NCBI RefSeq assembly: GCF_009208555.1
Contig: NZ_WFLI01000002.1
Span: 62,001 to 126,000 of the forward strand
Source: Janthinobacterium violaceinigrum
Lineage (GTDB): Bacteria; Pseudomonadota; Gammaproteobacteria; Burkholderiales; Burkholderiaceae_D
Direction: 5' to 3'
DNA length: 64,000 nt
Part shown: positions 9,113-16,883 of the stretch, piece by piece
Layout: each line of letters begins with the position of its first letter
Position numbering within the stretch: position 1 is the first letter of the stretch
The notes under the pieces: generated by a model
Database searches by the model: none
What the model was told of the DNA's origin: nothing
The model's input: only the letters and a program-made list of their open reading frames with translations
Made by a program: the position numbers and the translations under genes

Positions 9113-11578
9113 TCAGCGCTGCTCGGTGCGCGCCTCGGACAAGGCCCCTTCCAGCGCCTGCACTTCATCCTCCTGCAAGGCCAGCAAGGCATTCAGGTCG
9201 CCTTGCAGTTTATACATCCTTTTCAGCTGCGCCATGCCGCGCCGGCGCAGCTTGCCCGGCACGCCCGGGCGCAGCAGGCAAGACTTCAGATGTTCGGCCA
9301 GTTCGCCCGCCTGCGCATACTGTTCGCGCTCTATCATGCCTTGCAACATCGAAATCATGCTGGCCAGGGTATCGGGCTCGGCTGCGTCGTGCCCGCTGGC
9401 GCGGCCGGCCAGGATGGTTTCCTGCAAATGCCGCGCGCCGTCCAGCACGCTGTCCGCATGCCCCGTGACGGGCGCATTCAACAGCCGGTCGCTGCCGCTC
9501 AGCACGGCGTCTTCCAGCAGGCGCGCCGCCGCGCTGTCGCCCTGCTGCTGCAGGGTGCCGGCCAATTGCGTCTTGCTGTGCAAGGTATCGAGGTGGTCTT
9601 CGCCCAGCAGGCGCGCATGCACTTCCAGCACCTGTTCCTGCACGCTGCGCGCCGCATCGAGTTCGCCGCGCCGCAGCAGCGCCTCGGCCAGCTTGCGCTG
9701 GCTCATCAGGGTTTCCGGATGGTCCAGCCCCCGCGTGCGCTCGCGCGCCGCCACCTGGTCTTCATGCAGCTGGCGCGCGCCGGCCCAGTCGCCCTGCCCG
9801 GCCACGATATCGGCCAGCAAATCGCGCGTGGCCAGGGTGGCCGCATGGTCGCTGCCCAGGCGCCGCTCCTGCGCCTGCAGGACGGCAGCGAGCAGGCGCC
9901 GCGCGCCTTCCAGGTCGCCTTCGCGCCCCAGCGCCTGCGCCAGGGCCAGCTTGCTGCGCAGGGTATCGCCATGCTCGGCGCCGAACAGGCGCTCGCGCGC
10001 CGCCACCACCGTCGCCAGCACTTGCTGCGCCTGCGCCAGCCGGCCCATGCGCAGCAGGGTGGCGGCACGGCCATCCATCGCGTCCAGGGTCAGCGGATGT
10101 TCGCCGCCCAGCTGGCGCGCGTACGTGGCCAGCACCGTGTCCTGCAGCAGCAGGGCCGCCGCCAGTTCCCCCTGCAGCAGCAGGGTTTGCGCCAGGCAAG
10201 CCCGCGCGGCCAGGGTATCGGGGTGTTCGCCGCCCAGCACGCGCTCGCGCACGTCGACCACGTCTTCTTCCAGGAAACGGGCTTCGTCGAGCTTGCCCAG
10301 CTGGCGCAGCAGGCGCGCCATGCCGCTCTTGCACGCGAGGCTGTCCGGATGCTCCTCGCCCAGCAGGCGCACGCGGATCTCGACGCTCTGGCGGAAGGCA
10401 TCGAGCGCCTGCGCGCTGCGCCCATCCTTGCGGTACAGCTCGCCCAGGCGGGCCAGATCGCGCGCCAGCGGCAGGGCCACGGCGCGGCCCGGCTCCAGCA
10501 GCAGGGCCTGGCGCGCTTCGCCGATGGCGCCCAGCAAGGCGATTTCACGGCTCGATTGCCATGGAAAATAGCCGCCCGTCAGCCAGTGCAGGAAGGCTTC
10601 GAAGGTGCGCGTGAGGGAAAAGCGGTCGCCGCCCTGGTCGATGCGCACGGCCAGCTGTTCGCCATAGGCAAAGGTTTTCGTCTGCTGCAGCTGGACTTCG
10701 TCGAAATAGCTGTCGAGGGCGATCTGCGACAAGCCGTAGGACGTGCGCAGCAGGCGCTCGAACATGGGCTGGAAGCCGGCGATGCCCTTGTGCGCATCGC
10801 CGCGGCGCCACTCGGCGCGCTGCGCGCCATCGCCCATTTCTATGCGCGACGGCAAGGGGTAGACGAGCAGCGGACGCTGTTCGTCCTCGTGGCTGCGGCG
10901 GTACTCGATGGCCCGCGTGACGAGCGCATCGACGCCTTCCAGGCTTTGCCGGTTCGGCGTGAAGACCACCACCAGCTTTTTCGGCAGCAAGGTGGTGCAG
11001 ATGCCCGCGCTGTCCGTGCGGCCCGTGCGCGAATCGACCAGCACATAGCGGAAATGCTGGGCCAGGGTATCGGCGAAGCAGCGGAACAGGGCCGGGCACG
11101 TGTCGAACAGTTGATCCCAGCGCATCTGCGCCAGGCGCTCGCTGTAGCTGGCGTCGAAACGCCCCGCGCGCATCAGGTACAGCGGACTGCCCTGGTCGAC
11201 GCGCACCACGTATTGCTGCCAGTCGATGGCGTCGAGCACGCGCTGGGCCAGCGCCGCATCCTCGCGGCCCCCGCCCTGCCCGCCGGCGCGCGCGCCCGCC
11301 GTTTCCAGGCCGATGCGCTCGAGCTGCTGGCGACACGCCTCGAAGAACTCGAGCACGCCCGGCCGCTCCTCGTGCTGCTCGAAATAATGGTGCAGGCCCG
11401 GCGCTTCCATGTCCCAGTCCAGCATCAGTACGGGCACGCTGGCGTTTTCGCGCCGCGCCAGCAGCACGGCGATGTTCGACAGGGCCATGGTGCGGCCGGT
11501 ACCGCCCTTGTAGGAATAGAAGGTGACGACTTCGCCAGGGGCGCTCAAAGGTGGCAGGGAGAGGCGTTGGCATTCCAT
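9113..11578 (-). CDS. KGGTGR-type P-loop NTPase with kinesin-light-chain-like TPR repeats
   Basis: An 821-residue protein in two halves. Residues about 15-290 form a SIMIBI/ParA-like NTPase fold. It has a deviant Walker A KGGTGRT (24-30) with Arg where the ParA/MinD family has Lys, then DWDMEAPG (54-61) in place of the Walker A' motif, and YVLVDSRTG (Asp 182) as Walker B. Residues about 375-800 are roughly ten 42-residue TPRs of the kinesin light chain/TPR_10 type, each with a G-x-E-H-P-x-T-L-like core. It starts 19 bases after the TIR-domain gene, so the two are probably cotranscribed. KGGxGR NTPases with TPRs occur beside TIR-like proteins in actinobacterial FxSxx-COOH loci, but no such peptide was found here. 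Function is unknown; a sensor/adaptor for the TIR protein is an inference. Confidence 0.75.
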   Translation of the reverse strand: MECQRLSLPPLSAPGEVVTFYSYKGGTGRTMALSNIAVLLARRENASVPVLMLDWDMEAPGLHHYFEQHEERPGVLEFFEACRQQLERIGLETAGARAGGQGGGREDAALAQRVLDAIDWQQYVVRVDQGSPLYLMRAGRFDASYSERLAQMRWDQLFDTCPALFRCFADTLAQHFRYVLVDSRTGRTDSAGICTTLLPKKLVVVFTPNRQSLEGVDALVTRAIEYRRSHEDEQRPLLVYPLPSRIEMGDGAQRAEWRRGDAHKGIAGFQPMFERLLRTSYGLSQIALDSYFDEVQLQQTKTFAYGEQLAVRIDQGGDRFSLTRTFEAFLHWLTGGYFPWQSSREIALLGAIGEARQALLLEPGRAVALPLARDLARLGELYRKDGRSAQALDAFRQSVEIRVRLLGEEHPDSLACKSGMARLLRQLGKLDEARFLEEDVVDVRERVLGGEHPDTLAARACLAQTLLLQGELAAALLLQDTVLATYARQLGGEHPLTLDAMDGRAATLLRMGRLAQAQQVLATVVAARERLFGAEHGDTLRSKLALAQALGREGDLEGARRLLAAVLQAQERRLGSDHAATLATRDLLADIVAGQGDWAGARQLHEDQVAARERTRGLDHPETLMSQRKLAEALLRRGELDAARSVQEQVLEVHARLLGEDHLDTLHSKTQLAGTLQQQGDSAAARLLEDAVLSGSDRLLNAPVTGHADSVLDGARHLQETILAGRASGHDAAEPDTLASMISMLQGMIEREQYAQAGELAEHLKSCLLRPGVPGKLRRRGMAQLKRMYKLQGDLNALLALQEDEVQALEGALSEARTEQR

Positions 11579-11597
11579 GACAGGACCTTTTACGTGA

Positions 11598-12203
11598 TTA
11601 ACGTGGAAAGTGAGGAGGCGGAATGGCGCGCCATTCCGGTGGAATATCGGGCAGCACGAAGCGGCTGCAATCGTGGCCGGGCGGCGTCGACCGCTTGAGC
11701 AAGTGGTAGTGCGTGGCGATGCGCTGCACGATGCGTTCGATATCGGGCAGGTATTGGGGGTTCGATTTCAGGTCGCCGCTGGCCAGCGTGTAGCCGGAGA
11801 AATCCACGTACAGCCCCGACTCCGTGATCTGTGGCGGCAAGCCGTCCGGATGGCGCGTCATGATGATGGGGATGATCAGGTGACTGGGCAGCTCATACCA
11901 GGCGCGCCGCTCCTGCTCGATCAGCTGCATGGCAGCAAATTCGCGCCGCGTGTAGCCGTGCGCTTCATATTTTGGCGTGTACAGCACGATCATGCAGACG
12001 CTCTGGCACATGGCGCGCGCCACGCGCAGGTCGATATCGTCGCCGCCGCCCAGCTGTTCGCTGTCGATGAACAGGACTTCCTCGCGGTCCAGGTGCGGCT
12101 CCAAGTAGCAGGCCAGCGCCTCGATAAGATCATTCTTGAACTTGTTCATGAACGCATATTGGCCGTGTGCATAGCTCAAGAAACAGCCGTAGCGGATCTC
12201 CAT
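11598..12203 (-). CDS. TIR-domain protein
   Basis: A 201-residue cytoplasmic protein. Residues 5-125 read as a TIR domain: the beta-A strand YGCFLSYAHG, a DSEQLGGGDDI loop matching the box 2/BB-loop region, and MIVLYTPKYEAHGYTRREF. The Glu at 88 in YTRREF aligns with the catalytic glutamate of NAD-cleaving TIR domains (compare W-x-x-x-E in SARM1); this alignment was made by eye. The C-terminal 75 residues are unassigned. The start MEIRYGC was chosen because AGGGGGA lies four bases upstream; the frame is open 18 codons further. The partner NTPase-TPR gene follows after 19 bases. NAD hydrolysis, scaffold signalling or abortive defence are all possible, none proven. Confidence 0.7.
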   Translation of the reverse strand: MEIRYGCFLSYAHGQYAFMNKFKNDLIEALACYLEPHLDREEVLFIDSEQLGGGDDIDLRVARAMCQSVCMIVLYTPKYEAHGYTRREFAAMQLIEQERRAWYELPSHLIIPIIMTRHPDGLPPQITESGLYVDFSGYTLASGDLKSNPQYLPDIERIVQRIATHYHLLKRSTPPGHDCSRFVLPDIPPEWRAIPPPHFPR

Positions 12204-12342
12204 GGCATCCCCCTGTTCCCCGTGCGGCGCTGCCATCGCCGCGCCTTGACCCTGCAAGGCATGCGCTCACTGTAGACCGCTCGGCAACAAGCCTGTTTGC
12301 GCTGGCGCAAAGATGTGTCTGGCGTCCTGGACATGGAGAAAA

Positions 12343-12380
12343 ATGCCAGAAACTGGCGCGATCACGCCCATTTCTGGCAT
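12343..12380. promoter_or_regulatory. Perfect 10-bp inverted repeat upstream of the TIR operon
   Basis: ATGCCAGAAA (12343-12352) and TTTCTGGCAT (12371-12380) are exact reverse complements 18 bases apart, with partial inner pairing GGCG/CGCC. It lies about 140 bases upstream of the TIR gene. It may be an operator or a transcript hairpin. Confidence 0.4.
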
Positions 12381-12442
12381 GCCGGGCGCGCAGGCAGGCG
12401 CCGCGCGAAAACCGCCATGTGATTGATAACAAAGGGAAATAA

Positions 12443-12465
12443 GCCGGCGCGCGGATAGCGCCGGC
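12443..12465 (-). terminator. Hairpin downstream of the DinG-family helicase gene
   Basis: GCCGGCGC and GCGCCGGC pair perfectly around seven bases, about 22 bases past the helicase stop on the minus strand. The following minus-strand sequence (TTATTTCCC) is only moderately T-rich, so it is a weak intrinsic terminator candidate. Confidence 0.45.
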
Positions 12466-12486
12466 AGGCAGAACTTAAGCGAAGAC

Positions 12487-14541
12487 TTAAGCGCCCCTAG
12501 CGGGCAGGTTGCGGAAGAACTCCACCACTTCGGCCGTATCGCGCGTGCGCTTGAACGGCGGCAGGCTTTGCCAGATGCGCTTGCCGTACGGCTTGGAAAT
12601 GAGGCGGGGATCGCAGATCATCAGCACGCCCCGGTCGCCCTCGTCGCGGATCAGGCGGCCCGCGCCCTGCTTCAGGTTGATGATGGCTTCCGGCAGCGAA
12701 TGGTGCATGAAGCCGTTCTTGCCCTGCTTTTCCATCACCTCGATGCGCGCGGCCAGCACGGGATCGTCGGGCGGCGCGAACGGCAGCTTGTCGATGATCA
12801 CCAGCGAGAGCGCGTCGCCGCGCACGTCGACGCCTTCCCAGAAGCTCTGACTGCCGATCAGCACGCCATTGCCGGCGGCGCGGAACTGGTCCAGCAATTC
12901 CGTGCGGCCCTTTTCTCCCTGCACGAACAGGGGGAAGTTCAGGCCCCGCTGCTTGAATTCGTCGGCCAGGCGTTCTGCCGCCCGCTTCACGGCGCGCAAG
13001 GTCGTGCACAGGAAGAAGGTACGCCCGCCGGCCGCCTCGATGATGGGCAGGGCGCAGTCGATGACGGCGTCCGTGTAGCCCAGCGAGTTCGGCTGCGGCA
13101 GGTTTTGCGGCACGAACAGCAAGCCTTGCTGGCCATAGTCGAACGGGCTCGGCCAGGTGTGCGACGGTTCGCCCGTCAAGCCCATCTGTTCGGAAAAGTG
13201 CTTGAAATCGTTCTTCACGGCCAGGGTCGCCGACGTAAAGATCCAGCTGCGCGGCGTGCCTTCGCGCTGGTTGTTGAAGATCGGGGCGATCGACAGCGGC
13301 GTTTTATGCAGTTGCAGGGAGCTGGAAAACGCTTCCACCCAGAACACGGCTTCTTCGCCGGCCGCCACTTTCGCCTTCGGATCGAATTTCCAGCCGCTCA
13401 GCTGCTGCGCCAGCTCGACGCCGCGCACGCGGCACTGTTCCAGCGTTTCCGCCCGTTCCGCCTGGGTTTCCAGCACGGCCACCATGCCGTCAAGCTCATC
13501 CTTGAGCGTATCGAGCGCGGGAAAGAAGTCGCTCGACGGGGCGATTTGCGGCAAGGACAGGCGCACGATATCCTGCGGGAAGGTCAGGCGCAGGTCGCGC
13601 GCCGCCTTTTCCACCACCGTCACGGTCTTGGCCCAGTCGATGCCGCGCGCATGCGCGAGGCCCTCGGCCAGCACGTCGCGGCACAGTTCCAGGATTTGCG
13701 ACGTGGACACCGTGTTGCCGAAAAACAAAGTGGCCGTATCGGGCAGCTGGTGCGCCTCATCAAAGATGATGGTATTGGCCGACGGCAGCAATTCCGCCAC
13801 GCCCGTGTCCTTCAGGGCCACGTCGGCAAAGAACAGGTGGTGGTTGACCACCACCACGTCGGCCTGCTGCGCTTCCTTGCGGGCCTTCATGACGAAGCAA
13901 TCCTGGTAATACTGGCACTCGGCGCCCATGCAGGTGTCGCGCGTGGACGTCACCAGGTTCCAGATCATGGCGTTTTCCGGCACCTTGGCCAGTTCCGCCT
14001 TGTCGCCCGAGCTCGTCATCTTGATGAAGCGCGAAATTTCGCGCAGGTGGCCCACGTCGTCGCGCGACGTCATGCGGCCGTTCTGCAGGGTGCGTTCCAG
14101 GTGATAGTGGCAGACGTAGTTCGAGCGCCCCTTCAGCAGCGCCACGGAAACGGGCGCCTGCAGCGCGGCGCGCACAGTGGGGATATCGCGCAGGAACAGC
14201 TGGTCCTGCAAGTTCTTGGTACCGGTGGAAACAATGGTCTTGCCGCCCCACATCAGGGCCGGCACCAGGTAGGCAAAAGTCTTGCCCGTGCCCGTGCCCG
14301 CCTCGGCGATCAGGGTCGTCTGGCTGTCGATGGCGCTGGCGATGGCCTTGGCCATCTCCGTTTGCGAACGGCGCGGCTTGTAGCTGCCCACGGCGGGACC
14401 GAGCGGGCCGCCGGCGCCGAACAGGCGCTCGATGTCGGCATCGTGCTTGCCAGGGGCGGCCTGGGGTTCGGCTGGCACATCGGCTGGCAGAGCGGCAGGC
14501 TGGCCATCTGGGCTTGCGGGCAATAAATTGTGATCGGTCAA
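12487..14541 (-). CDS. DinG/YoaA-family ATP-dependent DNA helicase (XPD-like)
   Basis: Superfamily 2 5'-3' helicase of 684 residues. Walker A is AGTGTGKT (81-88), the DEAH box is FDEAHQLP, and four cysteines typical of the XPD-type iron-sulfur domain lie in YVCHYHLE and TCMGAECQYYQDC. Helicase motifs V/VI are seen near SFWEGVDVRGD and INLKQGAGRLIRD. It probably acts in DNA repair or in clearing replication-transcription structures. The N-terminal 50 residues are low-complexity Ala/Pro. The apparent start is TTG with no clear ribosome binding site, so the N-terminus is uncertain. YoaA is at least as likely as true DinG. Confidence 0.9.
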   Translation of the reverse strand: MTDHNLLPASPDGQPAALPADVPAEPQAAPGKHDADIERLFGAGGPLGPAVGSYKPRRSQTEMAKAIASAIDSQTTLIAEAGTGTGKTFAYLVPALMWGGKTIVSTGTKNLQDQLFLRDIPTVRAALQAPVSVALLKGRSNYVCHYHLERTLQNGRMTSRDDVGHLREISRFIKMTSSGDKAELAKVPENAMIWNLVTSTRDTCMGAECQYYQDCFVMKARKEAQQADVVVVNHHLFFADVALKDTGVAELLPSANTIIFDEAHQLPDTATLFFGNTVSTSQILELCRDVLAEGLAHARGIDWAKTVTVVEKAARDLRLTFPQDIVRLSLPQIAPSSDFFPALDTLKDELDGMVAVLETQAERAETLEQCRVRGVELAQQLSGWKFDPKAKVAAGEEAVFWVEAFSSSLQLHKTPLSIAPIFNNQREGTPRSWIFTSATLAVKNDFKHFSEQMGLTGEPSHTWPSPFDYGQQGLLFVPQNLPQPNSLGYTDAVIDCALPIIEAAGGRTFFLCTTLRAVKRAAERLADEFKQRGLNFPLFVQGEKGRTELLDQFRAAGNGVLIGSQSFWEGVDVRGDALSLVIIDKLPFAPPDDPVLAARIEVMEKQGKNGFMHHSLPEAIINLKQGAGRLIRDEGDRGVLMICDPRLISKPYGKRIWQSLPPFKRTRDTAEVVEFFRNLPARGA

Positions 14542-14584
14542 AATATACTTAGGTGAAGACTGGACTGGGCGCTGCTGGCGCCCC

Positions 14585-14785
14585 TCAGGCGGGAACGTCG
14601 GGCACCAACTGCATTTTCAGCAAGGTGATGTGATCCTTCAATTGCAATTTGCGCTTTTTCAGGCGGCGCAGTTGCAGCTCGTCATGGTGACCATCGAGTA
14701 TCAGCAACTCGATGACGGCATCGAGGTCACGGTGTTCCACGTTGAGTTCAATCAGGCGCCGCTCTATATGCTGTGCATCGCTCAT
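14585..14785 (-). CDS. YdcH-family small protein (DUF465)
   Basis: A 66-residue protein with the compact pattern of the DUF465/YdcH family: an IERRLIELNVEHRDLDAVI helix followed by LQLRRLKKRKLQLKDHI. It is predicted to be an all-helical hairpin of unknown role. The start was placed at MSDAQHIERR, where family members begin; the frame stays open for 30 more codons but those residues look non-coding. It lies 43 bases upstream of the DinG-type helicase gene on the same strand and may share its transcript. Confidence 0.8.
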   Translation of the reverse strand: MSDAQHIERRLIELNVEHRDLDAVIELLILDGHHDELQLRRLKKRKLQLKDHITLLKMQLVPDVPA

Positions 14786-14942
14786 GTGTTGCGTTCCAGG
14801 CAGTGTTGGTAACAGTGTTGGGAAACAGGCGCGCGCAGCGTACGCAGGCAGCCATGGGGCCGGCATCACCGGCAAGTGCGTAGTTTAACCTGCCGCGCGT
14901 GTTAGGGCACGCCATTTCCGGCATGCCCCCTGCGCGGCCGTC

Positions 14943-15683
14943 TTATTTGGCCGGCGGCACGGGCACTGGAACAGGCACGGCAGCGGCCGGCGTGCCGGCA
15001 GCTTCCGCGGCCGCCTTGGCCGCCTTGGCCTGCGCTTCGGCCTGGCGCTCGGCCAGCCGTTGCGCCACCCGCTTCTGGCGCGCCACGGCGTCGGCCTGCT
15101 TGCGCGCGTAAGCCGCTTCGCGGGCCGCGCGGCGCGGCGCTTCGGCCGCATCGTCGGCAGCCTGTTTCGCTACCTTTGCCGCGTGCTCCGCCTCGCGCTC
15201 GGCCACGCTCTTGCCTTGCGGCTTGGGTGGTTCCGGCTCGGGCGCGACCACTTTCACGGGCTTGGGCACGGCCGCGGCCCGCTGTTCGGCATCCAGGCGC
15301 GCATCTTCCTGCGTGCGCGCCAGGTCGATATCGCGCAGGCGCACGGACTCGGCCCGCTTGAAGTAGTTCGCTTCCGCGTCGATGGCGCGCAGGCGCACGA
15401 GGATCAGGCGGCGCTTTTCCTTGGCAGCGTCCAGGCAGTTATTCACGAAAAACTTGCTGTAGCATTCCAGTTCGCGCGCGGCAAACTCGTTTTCCGCCGC
15501 CTCGCGCTCGCTGGCTGACTGCTTCAGCTTGGCGTCCGCTTCTTCCACCGACAAGGTGGCGGGCACCTGCGGTACGCCCACTTCGTCCAGTGCCGCGACA
15601 CCCTGGTGCGCGCAGGCGGACAATGCCAGGGCCAGGCCCAGCGCCGCTCCCAGCTTGTACATCGTATTTGCCATCATCTTCAT
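14943..15683 (-). CDS. Ala/Lys/Glu-rich lipoprotein of unknown function
   Basis: A 246-residue predicted lipoprotein. The N-terminus has a hydrophobic signal ending ALALSAC, so the mature Cys is near residue 25. Residues about 45-130 form a charged helical region with two cysteines (ARELECYSKFFVNNCLDAAKEKRR). The rest is a long Ala/Lys/Arg/Glu-rich, coiled-coil-like tail ending in a Val-Pro repeat. AGGG lies upstream of the ATG. It starts ten bases after the zapE stop, so it is probably cotranscribed with zapE. No family was recognised. Confidence 0.75.
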   Translation of the reverse strand: MKMMANTMYKLGAALGLALALSACAHQGVAALDEVGVPQVPATLSVEEADAKLKQSASEREAAENEFAARELECYSKFFVNNCLDAAKEKRRLILVRLRAIDAEANYFKRAESVRLRDIDLARTQEDARLDAEQRAAAVPKPVKVVAPEPEPPKPQGKSVAEREAEHAAKVAKQAADDAAEAPRRAAREAAYARKQADAVARQKRVAQRLAERQAEAQAKAAKAAAEAAGTPAAAVPVPVPVPPAK

Positions 15684-15693
15684 TATCCCTGCC

Positions 15694-16791
15694 TCAAACG
15701 ATCGCGTCGGCCGCGCCGCGCTGTTCTTTTTCCATGTATTCGCGCGATTGCATCTCGATGATACGCGAAACGGTACGGTGAAACTCGTTGGCCAGCATGC
15801 CGTTCGTGTACAGCTGGTCCGGCGCCACTTCGGCCGACATGATCAGCTTGACCTTCTGATCATAGAACACGTCGATCAGCCAGGTAAAGCGGCGCGCCTC
15901 GGACGACTGCGCCGCCGACATGGCCGGTATCCCGGACAATATCACCGTATGGAAGCGGCTGGCGATTTCCAGGTAGTCATTTTGCGAGCGGGGACCGCCG
16001 CACAGGGTGGCGAAATCGAACCAGATGATGCCGCCGGCGCGGCGCAGGCAATGGATTTCGCGGCTTTCGATGCGGATGCGCGCATCTTCGTCGGCCGTCT
16101 CGGCGATGCGCGTATAGGCGTCGCGCAAGGCCTTGTCGGTGGCCGCGCCCAGCGGCGTGTAGTAGCTTTCCACCTGTTCCAGCGCACGGCCCCGGTAATC
16201 GACGCCCGCGTCGACGTTCAGCACGTCGAGCTTTTCCTTCAGCAGCGCGATGGTCGGCAGCATGCGGTCGCGGTGCAGGCCGTCCGGATACAGCAGGTCC
16301 GGATCGTAATTCGAGGTCATGATGAAGGACACGCCATTGGCGAACAGGGCCGACAGCAGGTTGTACAGGATCATCGCGTCGGCGATGTCCGAGACGTGGA
16401 ATTCATCGAAGCAGATCAAACGGTATTTCTTGGCGATGCGCTTGGCCACCTCGTCGAGCGGGTCGGCCACGCCTTTCAATTCATCGAGCTGCTGGTGCAC
16501 GCCGCGCATGAATTCGTGGAAATGCAATCGCGTCTTGCGCACCAGGGGCACGACCGAGTAAAAACTATCCATCAGGAACGATTTACCGCGCCCCACCCCA
16601 CCCCACATGTACACGCCCTTCGGCACGGCGGGACGGTTGAGCAGACGCTTGAAGGTACTCGAGCGCTGGCCCTTGTAGGCCACCCACTCGTCATAGCACA
16701 GCTGCAGGCGGTCGACCGCGCGCCGCTGGGCGGCATCGGCCTTGAAATCGCGCTTCTGCAACGCGTGCTGGTAAAACTCTTCAACGTTCAT
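15694..16791 (-). CDS. zapE: Cell division protein ZapE (AFG1-like ATPase)
   Basis: AAA-type ATPase of the AFG1 family, about 365 residues, which in E. coli associates with the Z-ring under stress. Walker A is YMWGGVGRGKS, Walker B is LICFDEFHVSD, and VNVDAGVDYRGR-like and FATLCGGPRSQNDY blocks match the family. The start MNVEEFYQHAL fits the family N-terminus; the frame extends ten codons upstream (MSRIPVESN) and neither start has a clear ribosome binding site. It follows lpd on the same strand after a long hairpin. Confidence 0.92.
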   Translation of the reverse strand: MNVEEFYQHALQKRDFKADAAQRRAVDRLQLCYDEWVAYKGQRSSTFKRLLNRPAVPKGVYMWGGVGRGKSFLMDSFYSVVPLVRKTRLHFHEFMRGVHQQLDELKGVADPLDEVAKRIAKKYRLICFDEFHVSDIADAMILYNLLSALFANGVSFIMTSNYDPDLLYPDGLHRDRMLPTIALLKEKLDVLNVDAGVDYRGRALEQVESYYTPLGAATDKALRDAYTRIAETADEDARIRIESREIHCLRRAGGIIWFDFATLCGGPRSQNDYLEIASRFHTVILSGIPAMSAAQSSEARRFTWLIDVFYDQKVKLIMSAEVAPDQLYTNGMLANEFHRTVSRIIEMQSREYMEKEQRGAADAIV

Positions 16792-16830
16792 GGGATTCGA
16801 TTCAACAGGGATTCTTGACATAGCGCAAAC

Positions 16831-16863
16831 GGGCCGGCAAGGCAGAAACTGCTTTGCCGGCCC
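16831..16863 (-). terminator. Long hairpin downstream of lpd
   Basis: GGGCCGGCAA pairs with TTGCCGGCCC, and inside it GCAG pairs with CTGC around an AAA loop, giving about 14 pairs with one internal G/T opposition. It lies 21 bases after the lpd stop and has no T-run. It could end or stabilise the sucAB-lpd transcript. Confidence 0.5.
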
Positions 16864-16883
16864 GCTGCGAAGTACTGTAGCGC

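Noticed and set aside
9203..11698. An 831-codon frame opposite the TPR-NTPase gene
   Set aside because: Gln/Ala/Arg-rich antisense translation of TPR codons with no conserved motif; the minus-strand product has clear NTPase and TPR features.
14899..14930. GC-rich dyad (GGGCACGCC / GGCATGCCC) between the lipoprotein and DUF465 genes
   Set aside because: A mismatched stem without a T-run; too weak to call a terminator.
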